From Lepidostoma basale (Eukaryota > Arthropoda > Insecta > Trichoptera > Lepidostomatidae), in NCBI GenBank assembly GCA_022606425.2, contig JAHDVF020001468.1, forward strand, positions 868,001 to 932,000: DNA of 64,000 bases. The letters run 5' to 3'. The notes under the pieces are model-generated. The model saw only the letters and a list, made by a program, of their open reading frames with translations. It did no database searches and was not told the DNA's origin. The translations under genes were made by a program, and so were the position numbers. Positions 9,404-21,149 of this stretch are shown here, one piece after another. Every line of letters starts with the position of its first letter. The stretch's first letter is position 1.

Positions 9404-12400
9404 TCGAGATGAACGGGGGATCGGGCTGCAGGTGTACACAGCTGTGGTCCTTTTCCTGGATATTCTCCTCCTCATGGTCAAGCTGACCCTCACCTACATA
9501 GAATCTGTATACAGAATGATCGTACCTGTTGAACCAAAATCAGTCCAGGGAGAAATTATTCTGGTTAGTATTATTTACTTTTTTTTAACTTCAATTGAAT
9601 CATAAAAATATTACTATTATAAGTAACCCAAATATATTTTATATAATAACATTGCCTTAGTTTCAATTGTGATAAGATATGTATTTTCATGTAAAAATGT
9701 AATCAAAACAAAAATACAATATTTTTTAAATACTAATAACCCTTTATAATATATTTTTAATTTAATTTCACGCTTTATGGCTTTGACCAGTTTTGGGTAC
9801 TTACTGCCATCTTCTGATAGATATCAGAAGCTGCCGAAACTGGCCAAACCCATAAACCTAAATAGAATTGAACTACATTATTATAATGGAATTTTTAATT
9901 ATTATTTTTTCGTTATTTACAATGAACTTTTACCAAAAAAATTCAAAAACAACATTAAGATTATCCTTAATAACCCTTTCATTTGATAATATTGTAATTT
10001 TAAATTCTATGATTGATTACAAATATATCAAATGTCTCCCTCTGTTCACATATTTTGTTTCACCATTTTTAATTCTATTTGCTTTTTAGAAGCAATCGAT
10101 ATTTCAAACCATCACAAATGAGTAATGCTAACACACCATATGAAGAAACGTCTATTTTTAATCATTTTCCGCAATAGAATTGATGTAAAATGAATTAATT
10201 AAATTTCTGTTAATCAAAAGGAAACCAAGGATGGATTCTGACAATACCTATTAAAAAAAAAAAATTTTTTAATTTTAGATAACTGGCACTGGACATGGTA
10301 TTGGTCGAGAGCTCAGCTTGCAGTACTCCGCCTTAGGAGCAACTATTGTGTGTGTAGACATAAATGAGAAAGGTAACTTGGAAACAGTTAAGGAGATCAC
10401 AGGGAGAGGAGGAAAGGCACATTCTTTTGTGTAAGTATTGTACATAGACATATTTTTACATTCAAAATACACTTCAGACAGGATCAGAGAATCACAAGAA
10501 TCTCGCATCTCACACATATTTCCTATCATTTAATTATATTTATTGACATATTTAAAGCCATGTTTATATTGTTCTATTTAATTCAATTCCTTCATGCTAT
10601 TACTTACTTACTTCCTATGGCCATACAACTCTTGAAGAGTTTTAGCCTCCTTGATGATTTTTCGCCAAGCTCCTCGATCCTGCGCTTTTTGCTCCCAGCA
10701 GTCCGATTCGCCCAACCTAGCCAGGTCAGCCACAGAGCATTGTCCATTAGGCGCTGTCTAGGCCTTCCTAGAGGTCTTACTCCAGTGGGTCTAGACGCGT
10801 ACAGGGTCTTGATTGCTCTGGTCTCTTTGGCTCGGCATACGTGCCCAATCCATGCTAGGCAACCGGCTCTCACGGTGCTCGTTATAAGGGGCTGCTGGGT
10901 CATCGTACGGATCTCTTGGTTGGTCCTATGCCTCCAAGTTCCTGCTGCAACACCGGGTCTGGGTCCCAGGATCATTCTAAGTATCCTATTCTCAAACCAA
11001 ATTCATGCTATGAGATGGGTTTTTATAAAAGCATTTGATAACTTGTGAGAAGGATTCATCAATGCATGAAATTATTGATACAAGCATTAGCAATACCAAA
11101 GTTGTTAATTACTCGAGTTGAATAAATATATTACTTTTAGGTGTGATGTTTCGAGCCGTGAAAAGGTTATGGAATTAGCTTCTCGCGTCAGATCAGAAGT
11201 TGGCGAGGTATCTGTGCTAGTCAATAATGCCGGTATCATGCCATGCAAAAAGTTCCTCGATCACAAAGAGGAAGAAATTCGCAAGATGTTTGACGTCAAT
11301 GTTTATGCTCATTTCTGGGTAAGTAAATACATAAAATTGTCAAAGTATTTTCAATTGAAACATGTAATAAAATAATAAATTTTATATTAAAATAAAATGT
11401 TTGCACAAAAAAGTTACTGATGTGATTTTTTTTAACTGGTAATATTAATTAAAAACCAATATTAGATCATATTAATAGCAGTTTCAGATATGATTATTGT
11501 TTTTGAAGAAAAATACAGGTCTATATTCATTTTTTGTGCCTTTTATTAAAGGCAATTCTTATAATTAATATTTATCAATAACATTTTATACTGACAATAT
11601 GGTTTAAATAATGTATTTAGGCACCTACCGACTAATTTTTGACCTTTACCACTCGTATGTCAAGTGTGACACAACAATGTAGACTCGATGTTATACAACA
11701 CAGTTTTTCATATTAATAACAACAAAAATAGTGCACTTCACTATCCCAATACGATTTTTGATTGAGACGTTTTCTGTCTATAAAATATAAATTAATTAAG
11801 CAGTTGATGAGAGGAAAAAATGTAAGATGTGCTAAGGGTTAAATAATCAAATAAAATAATAATATTGTACAATTTTAGTCATTTGTATCTACACCACTTT
11901 ATTTGATAACACCAACCGGTTTCGCTCCCGCCGGAGATACAAATTACTAAAAGTGTATTATTATTTTATTTAATAATGTCACATCACAAAATAAGTGCTT
12001 CATACGAAAGGTTAAATAATCTCTCATCAGAATATAAATTTACATTTCAGAAAACATATGATCTCATCCTTACATTAAAATGGTTACATTGTGCTGTTGA
12101 CAATGTGTACAAAATAGTAATAAATATTGTTTAACTTAACAGTTGATTCAAGCATTCCTGCCCAGTATGATCAGCAGAAACCATGGTCATATTGTGGCCC
12201 TCTCGTCTATGGCTGGAGTGGTAGGCCTGACTAACCTTGTGCCTTACTGTGGATCCAAGTTCGCCGTCCGAGGACTGATGGAAGCCCTTGCTATTGAGCT
12301 TAGTGATGATCCACGACAGTTGAATGTAAGTTTAAGTTGGTTATTTCCAGGTAAAACTGTTTTATGTATTTTACTAATAATTTCCAAATTAACATTGAAT

Positions 12401-13166
12401 TTCATATTATTTCTTCTTCTTCGTTTCTTCTTGGTATTCGGGGTCAAATTTTTATTACTTTAAGCAAGGTGTTTCACTGGTAGATCAGATATCAGGGGCA
12501 TTTAATCCACGTATAGAAATTCCAAGGTGTGAACTTGTATGATTGCAGTAAGGTAGTGTACAATAGTTGCTATATTAAGTTAATTGGGTACGCAGTCAAA
12601 AGCTTTTTTTAGGTCTATGTTACTACCAAGTTAACTAATAATAGTAAACACGATTGTTTAGTGGTTTTACTTAGATTTAATTTATATAAATTAGGACAAA
12701 TTTGTTTCACCTTGCGAGGGCAGAGAATGCCCTTCTCGAAAGGCGAAACAAATCTGTCACAATTTATATAATTTATAAAAATTAAATCCAAGTAAAACCA
12801 CTAAACAATTGTGTTTACTATTATTAATTAATATGGAGTTTTGCAAAACTAATACCTCAACCATCAATACCAAATTAACATTTAATATTTTGTTTTAAAT
12901 TTCAGATTAAGACTACAACAATTTACCCATACATTGTGGATACTGGACTCTGTCATAAGCCGAGAATTCGTTTCCCAAGTCTCTTACGTATCGTTAAGCC
13001 AAACGAAGCTGCCACAGAAGTCATTGATGCTATGAGGAGAGAAAAGGTGGAACACTCCATTCCTTTCACAATGCTCTTATTAAACAACTATTGCAGGCTG
13101 CAGCCTACTAAGTTTGGAATTCACTTAAAAGGTTTTATTGACAGTGGACTCGATGCCCACGAATAA
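9404..13166 (+). CDS. Short-chain dehydrogenase/reductase, SDR16C-like (17-beta-HSD11/13 or RDH10 type), first exon missing
   Basis: Five coding exons joined by GT-AG introns: 9404-9563, 10279-10430, 11141-11318, 12143-12325, 12906-13166. They keep one open frame of about 310 residues ending in TAA. The order is an N-terminal membrane helix (VVLFLDILLLMVK), the cofactor motif TGTGHGIGR (usually TGAGHGIG), an aspartate after beta-2 (CVDINE) that favours NAD, the CDVSS segment, VNNAGIM, the catalytic serine in ALSSMAG and YCGSK (Tyr-x3-Lys). The family reduces or oxidises retinoids, sterols or fatty alcohols at ER or lipid-droplet membranes; the substrate here is unknown. Exon 9404-9563 opens in mid-codon, so a short upstream exon with the start codon was not found; the internal ATG at 9417 is out of frame. 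Introns carry a LINE and foldbacks, none in the exons. Confidence 0.88.
9775..9857. repeat. Short foldback in SDR intron 1
   Basis: tttatggctttgaccagttt and its imperfect complement ending ggccaaacccataaa enclose cttctgatagatatcagaag. It carries CGAAAC followed by TGGCC, resembling the core of the larger foldback families but more degenerate. Confidence 0.45.
10595..10990 (-). mobile_element. LINE C-terminal fragment in SDR intron 2, with (AGTA)n tail
   Basis: The minus-strand frame 10975-10604 (123 residues) contains TNQEIRTM, RAGCLAWIGHVCRAKETRAI and RPLGRPRQRLMDN, the C-terminus of a non-LTR retrotransposon protein. It is followed by an AGTAAGTAAGTA tail (read on the minus strand) at 10599-10611. 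The 162-residue frame on the other strand is only its shadow. Confidence 0.8.
11875..11975. repeat. Foldback remnant in SDR intron 3
   Basis: gtcatttgtatct and agatacaaat(t)ac pair across a centre containing aaccggtttcgctcccgccg. On the minus strand this gives CUCC GGC GGAG, then GAAACCGGUU, the GAAAC-palindrome motif of the other foldbacks. The CUGANGA segment is not preserved. Confidence 0.5.
12640..12840. repeat. Foldback family B in SDR intron 4
   Basis: The arms start taatagtaaacacgattgtt and end with the complement aacaattgtgtttactatt. Next inward are gtggttttactt / aagtaaaaccac and atttatataa repeats. The centre has gtttcaccttgcgaggg and ccttctcgaaaggcgaaac. On the minus strand the GAAAC is followed by the 10-base palindrome ACAAATTTGT and then C, the stem III pattern of the other foldback families. 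Full length about 200 bp. Confidence 0.7.
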
Positions 13167-15490
13167 ACCAACTTTTTGAATGTAAACTTCATAGAAGAAT
13201 GATCATTCTGAACTCAGAATATTAAAAAATATATTTTCAGTAAATTCCCCAATATTTATAGATAGTTATTTTTGATATTAACACTAATAACTAACGGTAA
13301 AAAATGAAATGTGTATTTGAAAGGGTGGTAACAACTTGCATTCTGTGATTTAATTAAATATTTATTATACAAAATCTTCTAATGAAGACACTGTAACGAA
13401 TCAGAATACATAATATATATATTTTTTTAAATCTGTACACTTTAAGACTTAAGAGGTGAACCACAATAAAGGAAGTCAAATTTGTAATTTCTTTATGCAC
13501 GCATTGTGCATTATTAATTTCTGCTAATTCTGTGTTATTTTTTTAAATAAGCAGACGTTTTTTGTATTATAATTATATTAATGAAGAGATCCTTAATTAA
13601 TTTTTTGCTATTCAAAAATTTCTGAGTTCTGCAAGATCTTCATATACTATTAAACAATGCAATGCCATTTAAGTGATTTTTAAATATGTGAAAATGTGTA
13701 GTTTGTAGTTATTATCAGAATTGTATGAAGGGATTAATAAAATATTTTTAAAACACGCAAGTCTAAACTACTATTAAAAGTTATTAAAAATGTGTATCTA
13801 TTTATATTAAAGTTTCTATAAAATGTACTCTGACCATTCACAGAAATGAACATTTTAATTAAAATTTCTTAAATTTGGTCTGTCCTAAATGTTATCAAAA
13901 TCTTATCACACTCAAGTGTTATGAATATGAAAATTAATAAAAATAGATCAAGGAATTTTAACATTTTGGGTGCATGTTTTCAATGAACGTTATTTGTTTT
14001 TTCATCTGATAAGATTATTATATTATCGTACTGAAATAAATACAGTTTGACTGTTCACAAATGGCTTATATAACTTTTTAATTAGAGTCATAGATACTAG
14101 TGTCATAGGTTTTAAGTTACCCACTTTAATATTATTTAGATATTATGAAATGATTGAATAACAATATTGTGGTAAAAATATCTAAAAACAAAACAGCAAA
14201 ACTATTATATTTGTGTTATCTGGTAAGTATGTTTTTAATTAAGACACATCACTTATTCGCTAATAGAACACGTTTTTCCCAAAATAGTGTTTAATAGTAT
14301 TAATATTAAACACTAACCAACAAATATATGTTTTAATTGAGCATAAACAATTAATTTTTATAAGGATGTCCTATGCTATACTAAACTACTTTGGAAATAA
14401 TATATTTTCAAAAGTACAATTTTCGATTTCTAATGGATTTTATGTCAATGTAGAATAAATTTTTCTTTTCAGTTAACAAACGTGTTTTTTGACTTACGAA
14501 TGTTCAATTGTGAAAATGTGTGCCTTTAATTAAATGAATGGAATAATTTTGTCATATTTGTTATGCGTGTAAAAAATTAAATGCAAATTTTAAAATCTGT
14601 TTAAAAAACATTTGAAATTATAAATACGGTATACATTTGATATGTTATAAACAATATATTTTATCATATAAGCATATACTTTGAGGAAAAAAAATATTAC
14701 TTGTTTTATAATTTTAAGGTTAAAAGAAAGTATGAAAACTTAAACACACATAATGAAAATATTGTTTTGAATATTTTTCAAAACAAAATATTGATAAATC
14801 CTTTATTTACGACCCACCATATTTTCCAAAAAAAAATTGAAGAAATAAAACATTAGAAATAAACTTAGAATTCCATATCACTATTTTTTTATTGTCTACT
14901 ATCACAAACCATTTTAATAACTATTTTTAGATCAATTGATACACATACGAGTATTACACTAACTAATTGTTCACAAGAACAGTTAGATATTTGCAGCTTC
15001 TCCAATCAATACTGAACAAATGAAATTTGTTAAATGTACTTTGGCTATGATGCTAGAATTATTGTATATGTTCATTACTTTTCTATACATTCAAGATGTA
15101 TAATAAAACTTAAATTTCTTTATTTTCAATAATGAAAACTGCTGTAGGAACAAATGCCATTTGAAAATAACTGGACTTTTGCATTCAATTGTTTCGAATG
15201 TATATTAAGTTGGACCTCCATTCTTAGAGTAATGAATAAGTTAAATATAATTGTTGGCACCTAATCCTAAGTTTTCGGTGAAAACACTTTGAACCGCGAG
15301 TAGCAAGGGCGAACCTGATAAGTCTTTCTACAACAAAAGCAGCTTGCACAGTCTGAAAACTGCAGCAAGTGGAAATAACCAGCTTTTCGAGGAAGCTCAG
15401 CTTTATTATATGCAGTTGGAATCACTGATTGATCGGTAAGTCCCTCCAACCAATACTTTTATGATATTGATACTTTATCTCGAAACTGCA
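13167..15490. other. 3' flank of the SDR gene, AT-rich, no second gene seen
   Basis: The first part is presumably 3' UTR; AATAAA-type signals occur near 13464, 13735 and 14035, but I cannot say which is used. The rest is AT-rich with no supported frame. At 15260-15450 there is a slightly more GC-rich stretch with a 60-residue minus-strand frame of no recognised family. Confidence 0.5.
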
Positions 15491-16255
15491 TGTATCGAAC
15501 GTATGGAGGCGATATGTCATGATTAAAACTTTCGATATTTTTTCCATTCTCGTTCTGTTTGTTTATGCGGCGTTGGAATCGTGGGCTGAATTAGGTAACG
15601 GGCGGAGAGAGGGGACTGCGCTGAAAGTCTGCTGTATAGGACGTCGAGGCCAGCAAGCTGTGTGCGAGCGAGAGAGGGCACACAGGGGTCCGCGGCGTCC
15701 ATTTTGGCCAGTCCCACAATTCTCTCCGTACATCTTTAGCTCCCGGTTTTAACGTCGCAACTTTATGTATTTAGTATATAAGCCTTTTTATTTGTGTTTT
15801 TTCTATATAACTTTTCCTACTGAATAAACGAGGCAGTCGGGACGGAGTGAAGTGTGAACGGTCGAAGCGTGGGGTGGCAAAAACAGTGGGAGGCCTCGCG
15901 GCCGGCAGGTAGCTTTGCGAAAGTGCCGCCAGGTGGCACTGCTACCGGGACCGCCGCCGGCAAATCATATAAATAGGTGGGCCCTGGGCAGAGCAAATCA
16001 GTGCATGCCTAGCGCCTGCCAAGAGCACATTTACAAATAGCCTTTATAAAGGCTGAGCTATCGCACACCCCACTTCGCATCACGCTTCACTCTCTACCAA
16101 TCGCCGACTAAATATAACTTGTTTATTATTTTTTCGCCCGCTTTCGGTACGAGAGTCAAGTATCATCACGCCCCTTTCCCCGTGGACTACATCGGAGACG
16201 AGCAGCAGTCAGCGCAAAATAAATAATTACAGGGACGTCTAGTACGTCCCGTACA
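15491..16255 (+). mobile_element. Solo LTR of an LTR retrotransposon, 5-bp target duplication
   Basis: A 765-bp unit begins TGTATCGAAC and ends GTCCCGTACA, i.e. TGT...ACA, and is flanked by ctgca on both sides (15486-15490 and 16256-16260). It is much richer in GC than its surroundings. Inside are a TATA box (TATAAATA, 15968-15975) and a polyadenylation signal (AATAAA, 16218-16223), in the order expected for U3-R-U5 on the + strand. There is no primer-binding site, gag-pol or second LTR, so it is a recombination-derived solo LTR. Whether Gypsy or BEL/Pao cannot be decided here. Confidence 0.85.
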
Positions 16256-16260
16256 CTGCA

Positions 16261-16782
16261 TGTTCAAAAACTGTTGCAACTCTAGCTCAAAAAGTTATTG
16301 ACCGATCTGGGTACAATTTTGGGAGGTTTTTGTCTATATCGGAAGGATAAACCTAGTTTTAAATATATCGCGAAAATAAATTATTATTTGGGTAAAATTT
16401 GTCGTATATTTAAATATTTTATAAAAAAACTCACTTTTTTTTCATTTCATATTAAAATATTATTTTTTTGTTGAAAATTATACATAGATATTTTTCAGAT
16501 CAATATAAAATGCAGTGCAAGTGCAGTACTTTTCGATGTCACGTAAGAGTAACCTCCGCCTCATCATGAAGAAGGACAGAAAATGTCAGCCAACGTCCCG
16601 TTGTGAAAACAAAAGAACTACATACTACGAGCTGACAATACGGTCTCCGCACACCAGATCCATTCCTGACAATTAAATAATGTTCCTTATTTTTAATTAC
16701 TTCATTATGTATGCTTCTAGTAAAACTTATTAATTTGATTTGTTTACACATATCCAATTCCCGGAAGAATCACATTATAATA
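16261..16782. other. No gene seen between solo LTR and mariner
   Basis: AT-rich sequence; a 72-residue minus-strand frame at 16539-16757 has no recognisable family. Confidence 0.5.
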
Positions 16783-18066
16783 TTAGGTCCTTACATATGA
16801 AATTGGCGTTTTGCCGTACTGGCAACTTTGATCTCAAATATCTTCTCTTTGGTTAGGAATTCCAAATTCAAATTTATACAGATATTTACTCAAGTATTTG
16901 TGTTTTGAAAATTATAATTCATTTGTATTTTCCTCAATCGTTTTTTTTCTTTGCGTCGCTCAGTTTACAAAACTGAAAACTTAAAATATCGCGTTAATTA
17001 CGAGTACGAGTTCCACCGTGGCACCAGTGCTGCAGAAACGGCTCGAAGGATTAATGATGTGTATGGTGACGGTGCCGCAAAAGAAAACACAGTGCGTTTT
17101 TGGTTCCAACGTTTTCGTTCCGGAAATTTCGACCTGCAGAACAAGCCCCGTGGACGGCCGGAGACCAAAGTTGATAATGAAGAATTGAAGGCTACTGTGG
17201 AAGCGGATCCATCGCAAACCAAACCACGTCCGAGTTAGCTGCGGTGTTAGTGATAAAACTGTTTTAATCCACTTTAAGCAAATTGGGAAGGTGAAAAAGC
17301 TTGAAAGGTGGGTACCTCACGAATTGAGTGAAGCAAATCAACAAACGCGCGTTGACTGCTGCGTTGCATTACTCAACCGGCACAATAATGAAGGGATTTT
17401 GAATCGAATCATTACCTGTGATGAAAAGTGGATCCTGTATGATAATCGGAAGCGCTCATCGCAATGGCTGAACCCTGCCGAACCAGCCAAACCATGCCCC
17501 AAGCGAAAATTGACTCCAAAAAAGTTACTTGTGAGCGTTTGGTGGACTAGTGTTGGTGTCGTTCACTACAGCTTTCTTAAATCTGGCCAGACGATTACGG
17601 CAGATGTCTATTGTCAGCAACTGCAAACCATGATGGAAAAGCTAGCTGCTAAACAACCGAGGCTGGTTAATCGCTCTAGGCCACTGCTGCTTCATGATAA
17701 CGCTAGACCACACACTGCACAACAGACGGCTACCAAATTAGAAGAGCTTCAATTGGAATGTCTAAGACATCCACCGTACTCTCCGGACCTTGCCCCAACA
17801 GATTACTATTTTTTTCGAAATTTGGATAACTTCTTGCAAGGGAAAAAATTCAACTCCGATGGGGCAGTCTAAACCGACTTCAAAGATTTTATTGATTCCC
17901 GTCCGAATGGTTTTTTTAGTAAAGGGATCGATGAACTACCTATGAGATGGCAAAAGTGCATTGATAGCAATGGTACATACTTTGATTAAATAAATATATT
18001 ATATTTAAAAAAAATCACTTTATGTTCCTCCCATACAAAACGCCAATTTCATATGTAAGGACCTAA
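16783..18066 (+). mobile_element. mariner DNA transposon, full length, inactive
   Basis: A 1284-bp element with nearly perfect inverted ends (TTAGGTCCTTACATATGAAA and its complement; the match runs about 31 bases) and TA duplicated on each side (16781-16782 and 18067-18068). It holds a broken transposase gene. It lies intergenically between the SDR and zinc-finger genes. Confidence 0.93.
16951..17990 (+). pseudogene. mariner transposase, frameshifted, with premature stop
   Basis: The N-terminal part (16951-17215) holds a helix-turn-helix region with FHRGTSAAETARRIND and VRFWFQRFRSGNFDL. The C-terminal part (17291-17872) holds the mariner words RWVPHEL, the first catalytic Asp in TCDEKW, HDNARPHTA, and YSPDLAPTDY. 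The spacing from the second to the third Asp is 34 residues, the D34D signature. Small indels around 17213-17245 shift the frame, and an in-frame TAA at 17871-17873 precedes the last ~38 residues. The N-terminal frame opens at a TTG codon; a true ATG is not obvious. Not expected to make active enzyme. Confidence 0.9.
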
Positions 18067-18249
18067 TATTAATCCAGAGCATTGATAGTGGTTGATGAAG
18101 ATGGCGTAGATATGAGAGTGTACGAATATAAATTCTTCTTCGTATATAGGTTTTCACAGAATCGAGGGAGACCTTATCCATGCATTGAATTTTTCAAATT
18201 CGACCTAATCTCAGGGAAAAATATTCTAAATTTAAAATCATACATAAAA

Positions 18250-18440
18250 AGAATTACTTACTTACTAACCATTTCGCCATCTCCTGGAGGGATAGGCAGA
18301 AAAAATGGACCACCACATTGTTTTTGTTCATAAACATACTTCTCTCGATCCTTTACATTCATACATCGTGTCACGCACGCACGTTGATTTCTCCGACTCC
18401 GTACGTCGCCGCCATTTAATATTTGATTGATTAAAAGTTT
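18250..18440 (-). mobile_element. LINE tail of the (GTTA)n family
   Basis: The ttacttactaacc tail is followed (minus strand upstream) by the family's C-terminal segment: complements of ggataggcagaaaaaatgg and catacatcgtgtcacgcacg. About 190 bp survives. It lies about 250 bp upstream of the zinc-finger start codon. Confidence 0.75.
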
Positions 18441-18693
18441 ATTTTACATCAATCTTTTCATATCGAAATTCTGGTTTTTCGATGGTATCGAAATGTAAAT
18501 TTATTTTGTTAATAAAATATATTATTTTTTTAACGTGTACAACACTGTCGTTATATTTCAAATATCTGTGGAATTATCATCTGATCTGTCACTTATAACG
18601 TCAATTTTCGTTCATTGCTCTTAGTTTTTATTATTTGAAAAAAATGTATATTGTATGATTATTTCTATTTCGTAATTTTACAAAATATTTAAT

Positions 18694-20199
18694 ATGGATA
18701 ATTCATCAATAGATTTGGCTTCTCTATACGTAGATAATTTACAAAAGTGTTGTAGACTGTGCTTATCTCAAACAGAACCACTTTTGTCAGTCTTTGAAAA
18801 TATTAATATTCCCCTTGAACTGTCTACATGTCTTTGCATCGAAGTGACTAATCAAGATTTGCTTCCGAAAAGTATTTGTTCTGTCTGCATCGACCAACTA
18901 CACAGTTTTTATAACTTTTATATACGTTCTAAAACTTGCGAACGCTGGCTATTGGAGAAAACGACTGATAAAACTACACGAATACCAAATGAAAATTCTC
19001 TTACTACAGATCAGGTTGATAACCGCGAGATCCTAAAATCACCATGCGGGAGTGAATTTTTTCCGGAATTCCTTGACAGTAGTAACAATTCATTTGATAT
19101 GGAACTTCTAGCAAATGATTCCAACGCATTTAACGCCTTGGAATATCTAACCGAAGAACATCAGAGTTCAGCAAGTGTTACTAATAAATTAACTAACAGT
19201 GGTATTAAAGTTACTAAAGTTACAAATATAAAAGGCACCAACACGCACCCTCCGGATGATTCTTACGAGATACATATGGAAATTGATGTTCTTGACTCTG
19301 ATTTAGATATTGTTAATGAACTTCTATCAAAGCAATCAAGGTCCTCACCTCCTCCAGAATTTTACGATAGTAAGATTGAAAATGAAAGTTATTCATGTAT
19401 GTCCTGCAAAACAATTTTTAATGATTTTGAAAAACTTGCTAATCACATGGGAAGTTGTGAAGCTCTGAAACGCACATGCGTCGACTGCGGTGATTTATTT
19501 GTATCTAAAGAAGAAATGCTAAAGCACCGAGTAATTCACACTGTTGTCCAAACGTTCTCCTGTCACTGCGGAAAAAAGTTTTTAGGATACGACAGATTAA
19601 ACCAGCATAATGAGAAATGCCATTCTGATTTTGTGGCTCAAAGCGGTTGTGTTTACAAGTGTAAGGAATGTGGAGATATATTTCGCTATAAGGATGAGCT
19701 CTACGCACATGCTAAATCACATATCAAATTAAAAGAAAAAGTAAATGCCGGCAAGTTTGTTTGTGAAGAATGTGGCTCTGGTTATTTGAGTAAAGCCAGT
19801 TTATGGGCCCATCAAAAATCTAAACATGGTAGCAATCATTTTGCAGCGGACGGTTCATGTGAATTCAAGTGCAAAGTCTGCTCTAAAGTTTTCCTGCAAA
19901 AGAGCCGCCTGTACTCCCACATAAAACAGCATACAAGCTTGTTGGACAACACCGAGCACTTATGTGATTCGTGCGGGAAAAGTTTCAATTCTTACAAGTC
20001 TCTTTCTAGCCATGTTCTAACACATGTTGGGAATAAGTATGAATGCAGTATTTGTAAACGACAATTCATTAATGGTAGTCTGTTAAAAAAGCACCTTAGT
20101 TGCCACGAAATAGAGACTCAAGTGTGTGAGGTCTGTGGACTAACTTTCTCTAACAATGTCCTTTTAAACATTCATCATGATGAACACATTTCTAACTAA
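18694..20199 (+). CDS. ZAD-domain C2H2 zinc-finger protein, single exon
   Basis: Intact 501-residue frame from ATG to TAA. The N-terminus is a zinc-finger-associated domain (ZAD): CRLC at residues 20-23 pairs with CSVC at 62-65, the four-cysteine treble-clef arrangement used for dimerisation. An acidic Ser/Asn-rich linker follows (about 90-230). From about residue 232 there are nine C2H2-type fingers, the first and third irregular (CMSC ending in HxxxxC; CHC with one residue between cysteines), then regular ones such as YKCKECGDIF...H and HLCDSCGKSF...H. Proteins of this family are nuclear DNA-binding regulators, greatly expanded in insects; the target is not predictable. The start is supported by the ZAD lying directly after it. 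The ORP1 gene begins 1.8 kb downstream on the same strand. Confidence 0.93.
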   Translation: MDNSSIDLASLYVDNLQKCCRLCLSQTEPLLSVFENINIPLELSTCLCIEVTNQDLLPKSICSVCIDQLHSFYNFYIRSKTCERWLLEKTTDKTTRIPNENSLTTDQVDNREILKSPCGSEFFPEFLDSSNNSFDMELLANDSNAFNALEYLTEEHQSSASVTNKLTNSGIKVTKVTNIKGTNTHPPDDSYEIHMEIDVLDSDLDIVNELLSKQSRSSPPPEFYDSKIENESYSCMSCKTIFNDFEKLANHMGSCEALKRTCVDCGDLFVSKEEMLKHRVIHTVVQTFSCHCGKKFLGYDRLNQHNEKCHSDFVAQSGCVYKCKECGDIFRYKDELYAHAKSHIKLKEKVNAGKFVCEECGSGYLSKASLWAHQKSKHGSNHFAADGSCEFKCKVCSKVFLQKSRLYSHIKQHTSLLDNTEHLCDSCGKSFNSYKSLSSHVLTHVGNKYECSICKRQFINGSLLKKHLSCHEIETQVCEVCGLTFSNNVLLNIHHDEHISN

Positions 20200-20338
20200 T
20201 GGACCTGATTATTGGCAATACTAGTAGAACTTTGCCGTCCACGGTCTCCAAGTCAGCAGTCTTCTTGTCCTTGTCCATGACCCTAGACGACAAAGAGAAG
20301 TGCAGGGCGACCGCAACTACGGTGGATGGGTGATCTGA
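20192..20338 (-). CDS. Possible antisense terminal exon of an unknown gene
   Basis: On the minus strand a strong 3' splice site (pyrimidine-rich run ending cttattttgttcag, about 20339-20353) precedes 48 open codons ending in TAG. They read HPSTVVAVALHFSLSSRVMD, then DKDKKTADLETVDGK and VLLVLPIIRS. The stretch is clearly richer in GC than the flanks, and codons look coding-like. It would overlap the zinc-finger stop codon tail to tail. I do not recognise the protein and see no partner exon upstream on this strand, so an old retrocopy or 3' UTR sequence remains possible. Confidence 0.3.
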   Translation of the reverse strand, partial: SDHPSTVVAVALHFSLSSRVMDKDKKTADLETVDGKVLLVLPIIRSIS

Positions 20339-20339
20339 A

Positions 20340-21145
20340 CAAAATAAGTAGAAGAAGTCAAAATAAAATAATGTTATTTTCTTCATTTGTACGATTTATA
20401 TTATAAGAGTAGATGTTATATGTACTTTTATCTGATATCCCAATACCATTTGCAAATCACACAAATATAAATTTTGTTTAATAAAAATCAAAATTGTGTC
20501 ATCTTTTTTATTGTAAATCCTATTTTAATTCTCAAAGATTACTATAATTTATTATGTGTTATCAATGTTATTTAGACTTGCAATATTATGATCAATTTTT
20601 ACTCTTTTGTGTTCCAAGAACAATTTAATGATTCATTCATAAATAAATTTATTTTTAATGTACACGGTGTTTTATTATTTATTATTATTAATTTATCAAC
20701 CTAGTTATAAGTTAATAAAATAAAAAATCAGAAGTTCATAATTTTTCCATGATATCAATAAAGATTCTACTGAAAAAATGTATGTATCAATGAAGTGTAT
20801 AATTTACAAATATACATACATAATTATTTTTTTAAATATGTATTACTTATTAGTTGCTCAACCTATTTAGGAGTGAATAAAAATAGGGGCAATAATGAAG
20901 TGTCACTGTTGATTTACAATGTCAATATTAACAATTAATTCTGTAAACTCAGAAATAAAACAATTTAAACACAATATAATTCAAACAAAGCAAAAAATAC
21001 GATTTTGAAAAATTATTGTGTTATTATTTCAATATCACCGTTTTCAAACCTCCTTGATTATAATTTTTTTATGTACTCCTATATTAATAACTTCTTTCTG
21101 GGATAGTTGATGACCTACAGTCGAAACATTTACGTTAAAGAAACT
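20340..21145. other. Intergenic, no gene seen
   Basis: AT-rich; contains several AATAAA words that could end the zinc-finger transcript (for example near 20480 and 20640). Nothing else recognised. Confidence 0.5.
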
Positions 21146-21149
21146 GGAG

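Noticed and set aside
9176..9412. 78-residue frame as first exon of the SDR gene
   Set aside because: It reads out of frame with the exon starting at 9404 and has no splice donor that would correct it.
10560..11048. 162-residue + frame in SDR intron 2
   Set aside because: Shadow of the minus-strand LINE fragment; it also has no splice-site support.
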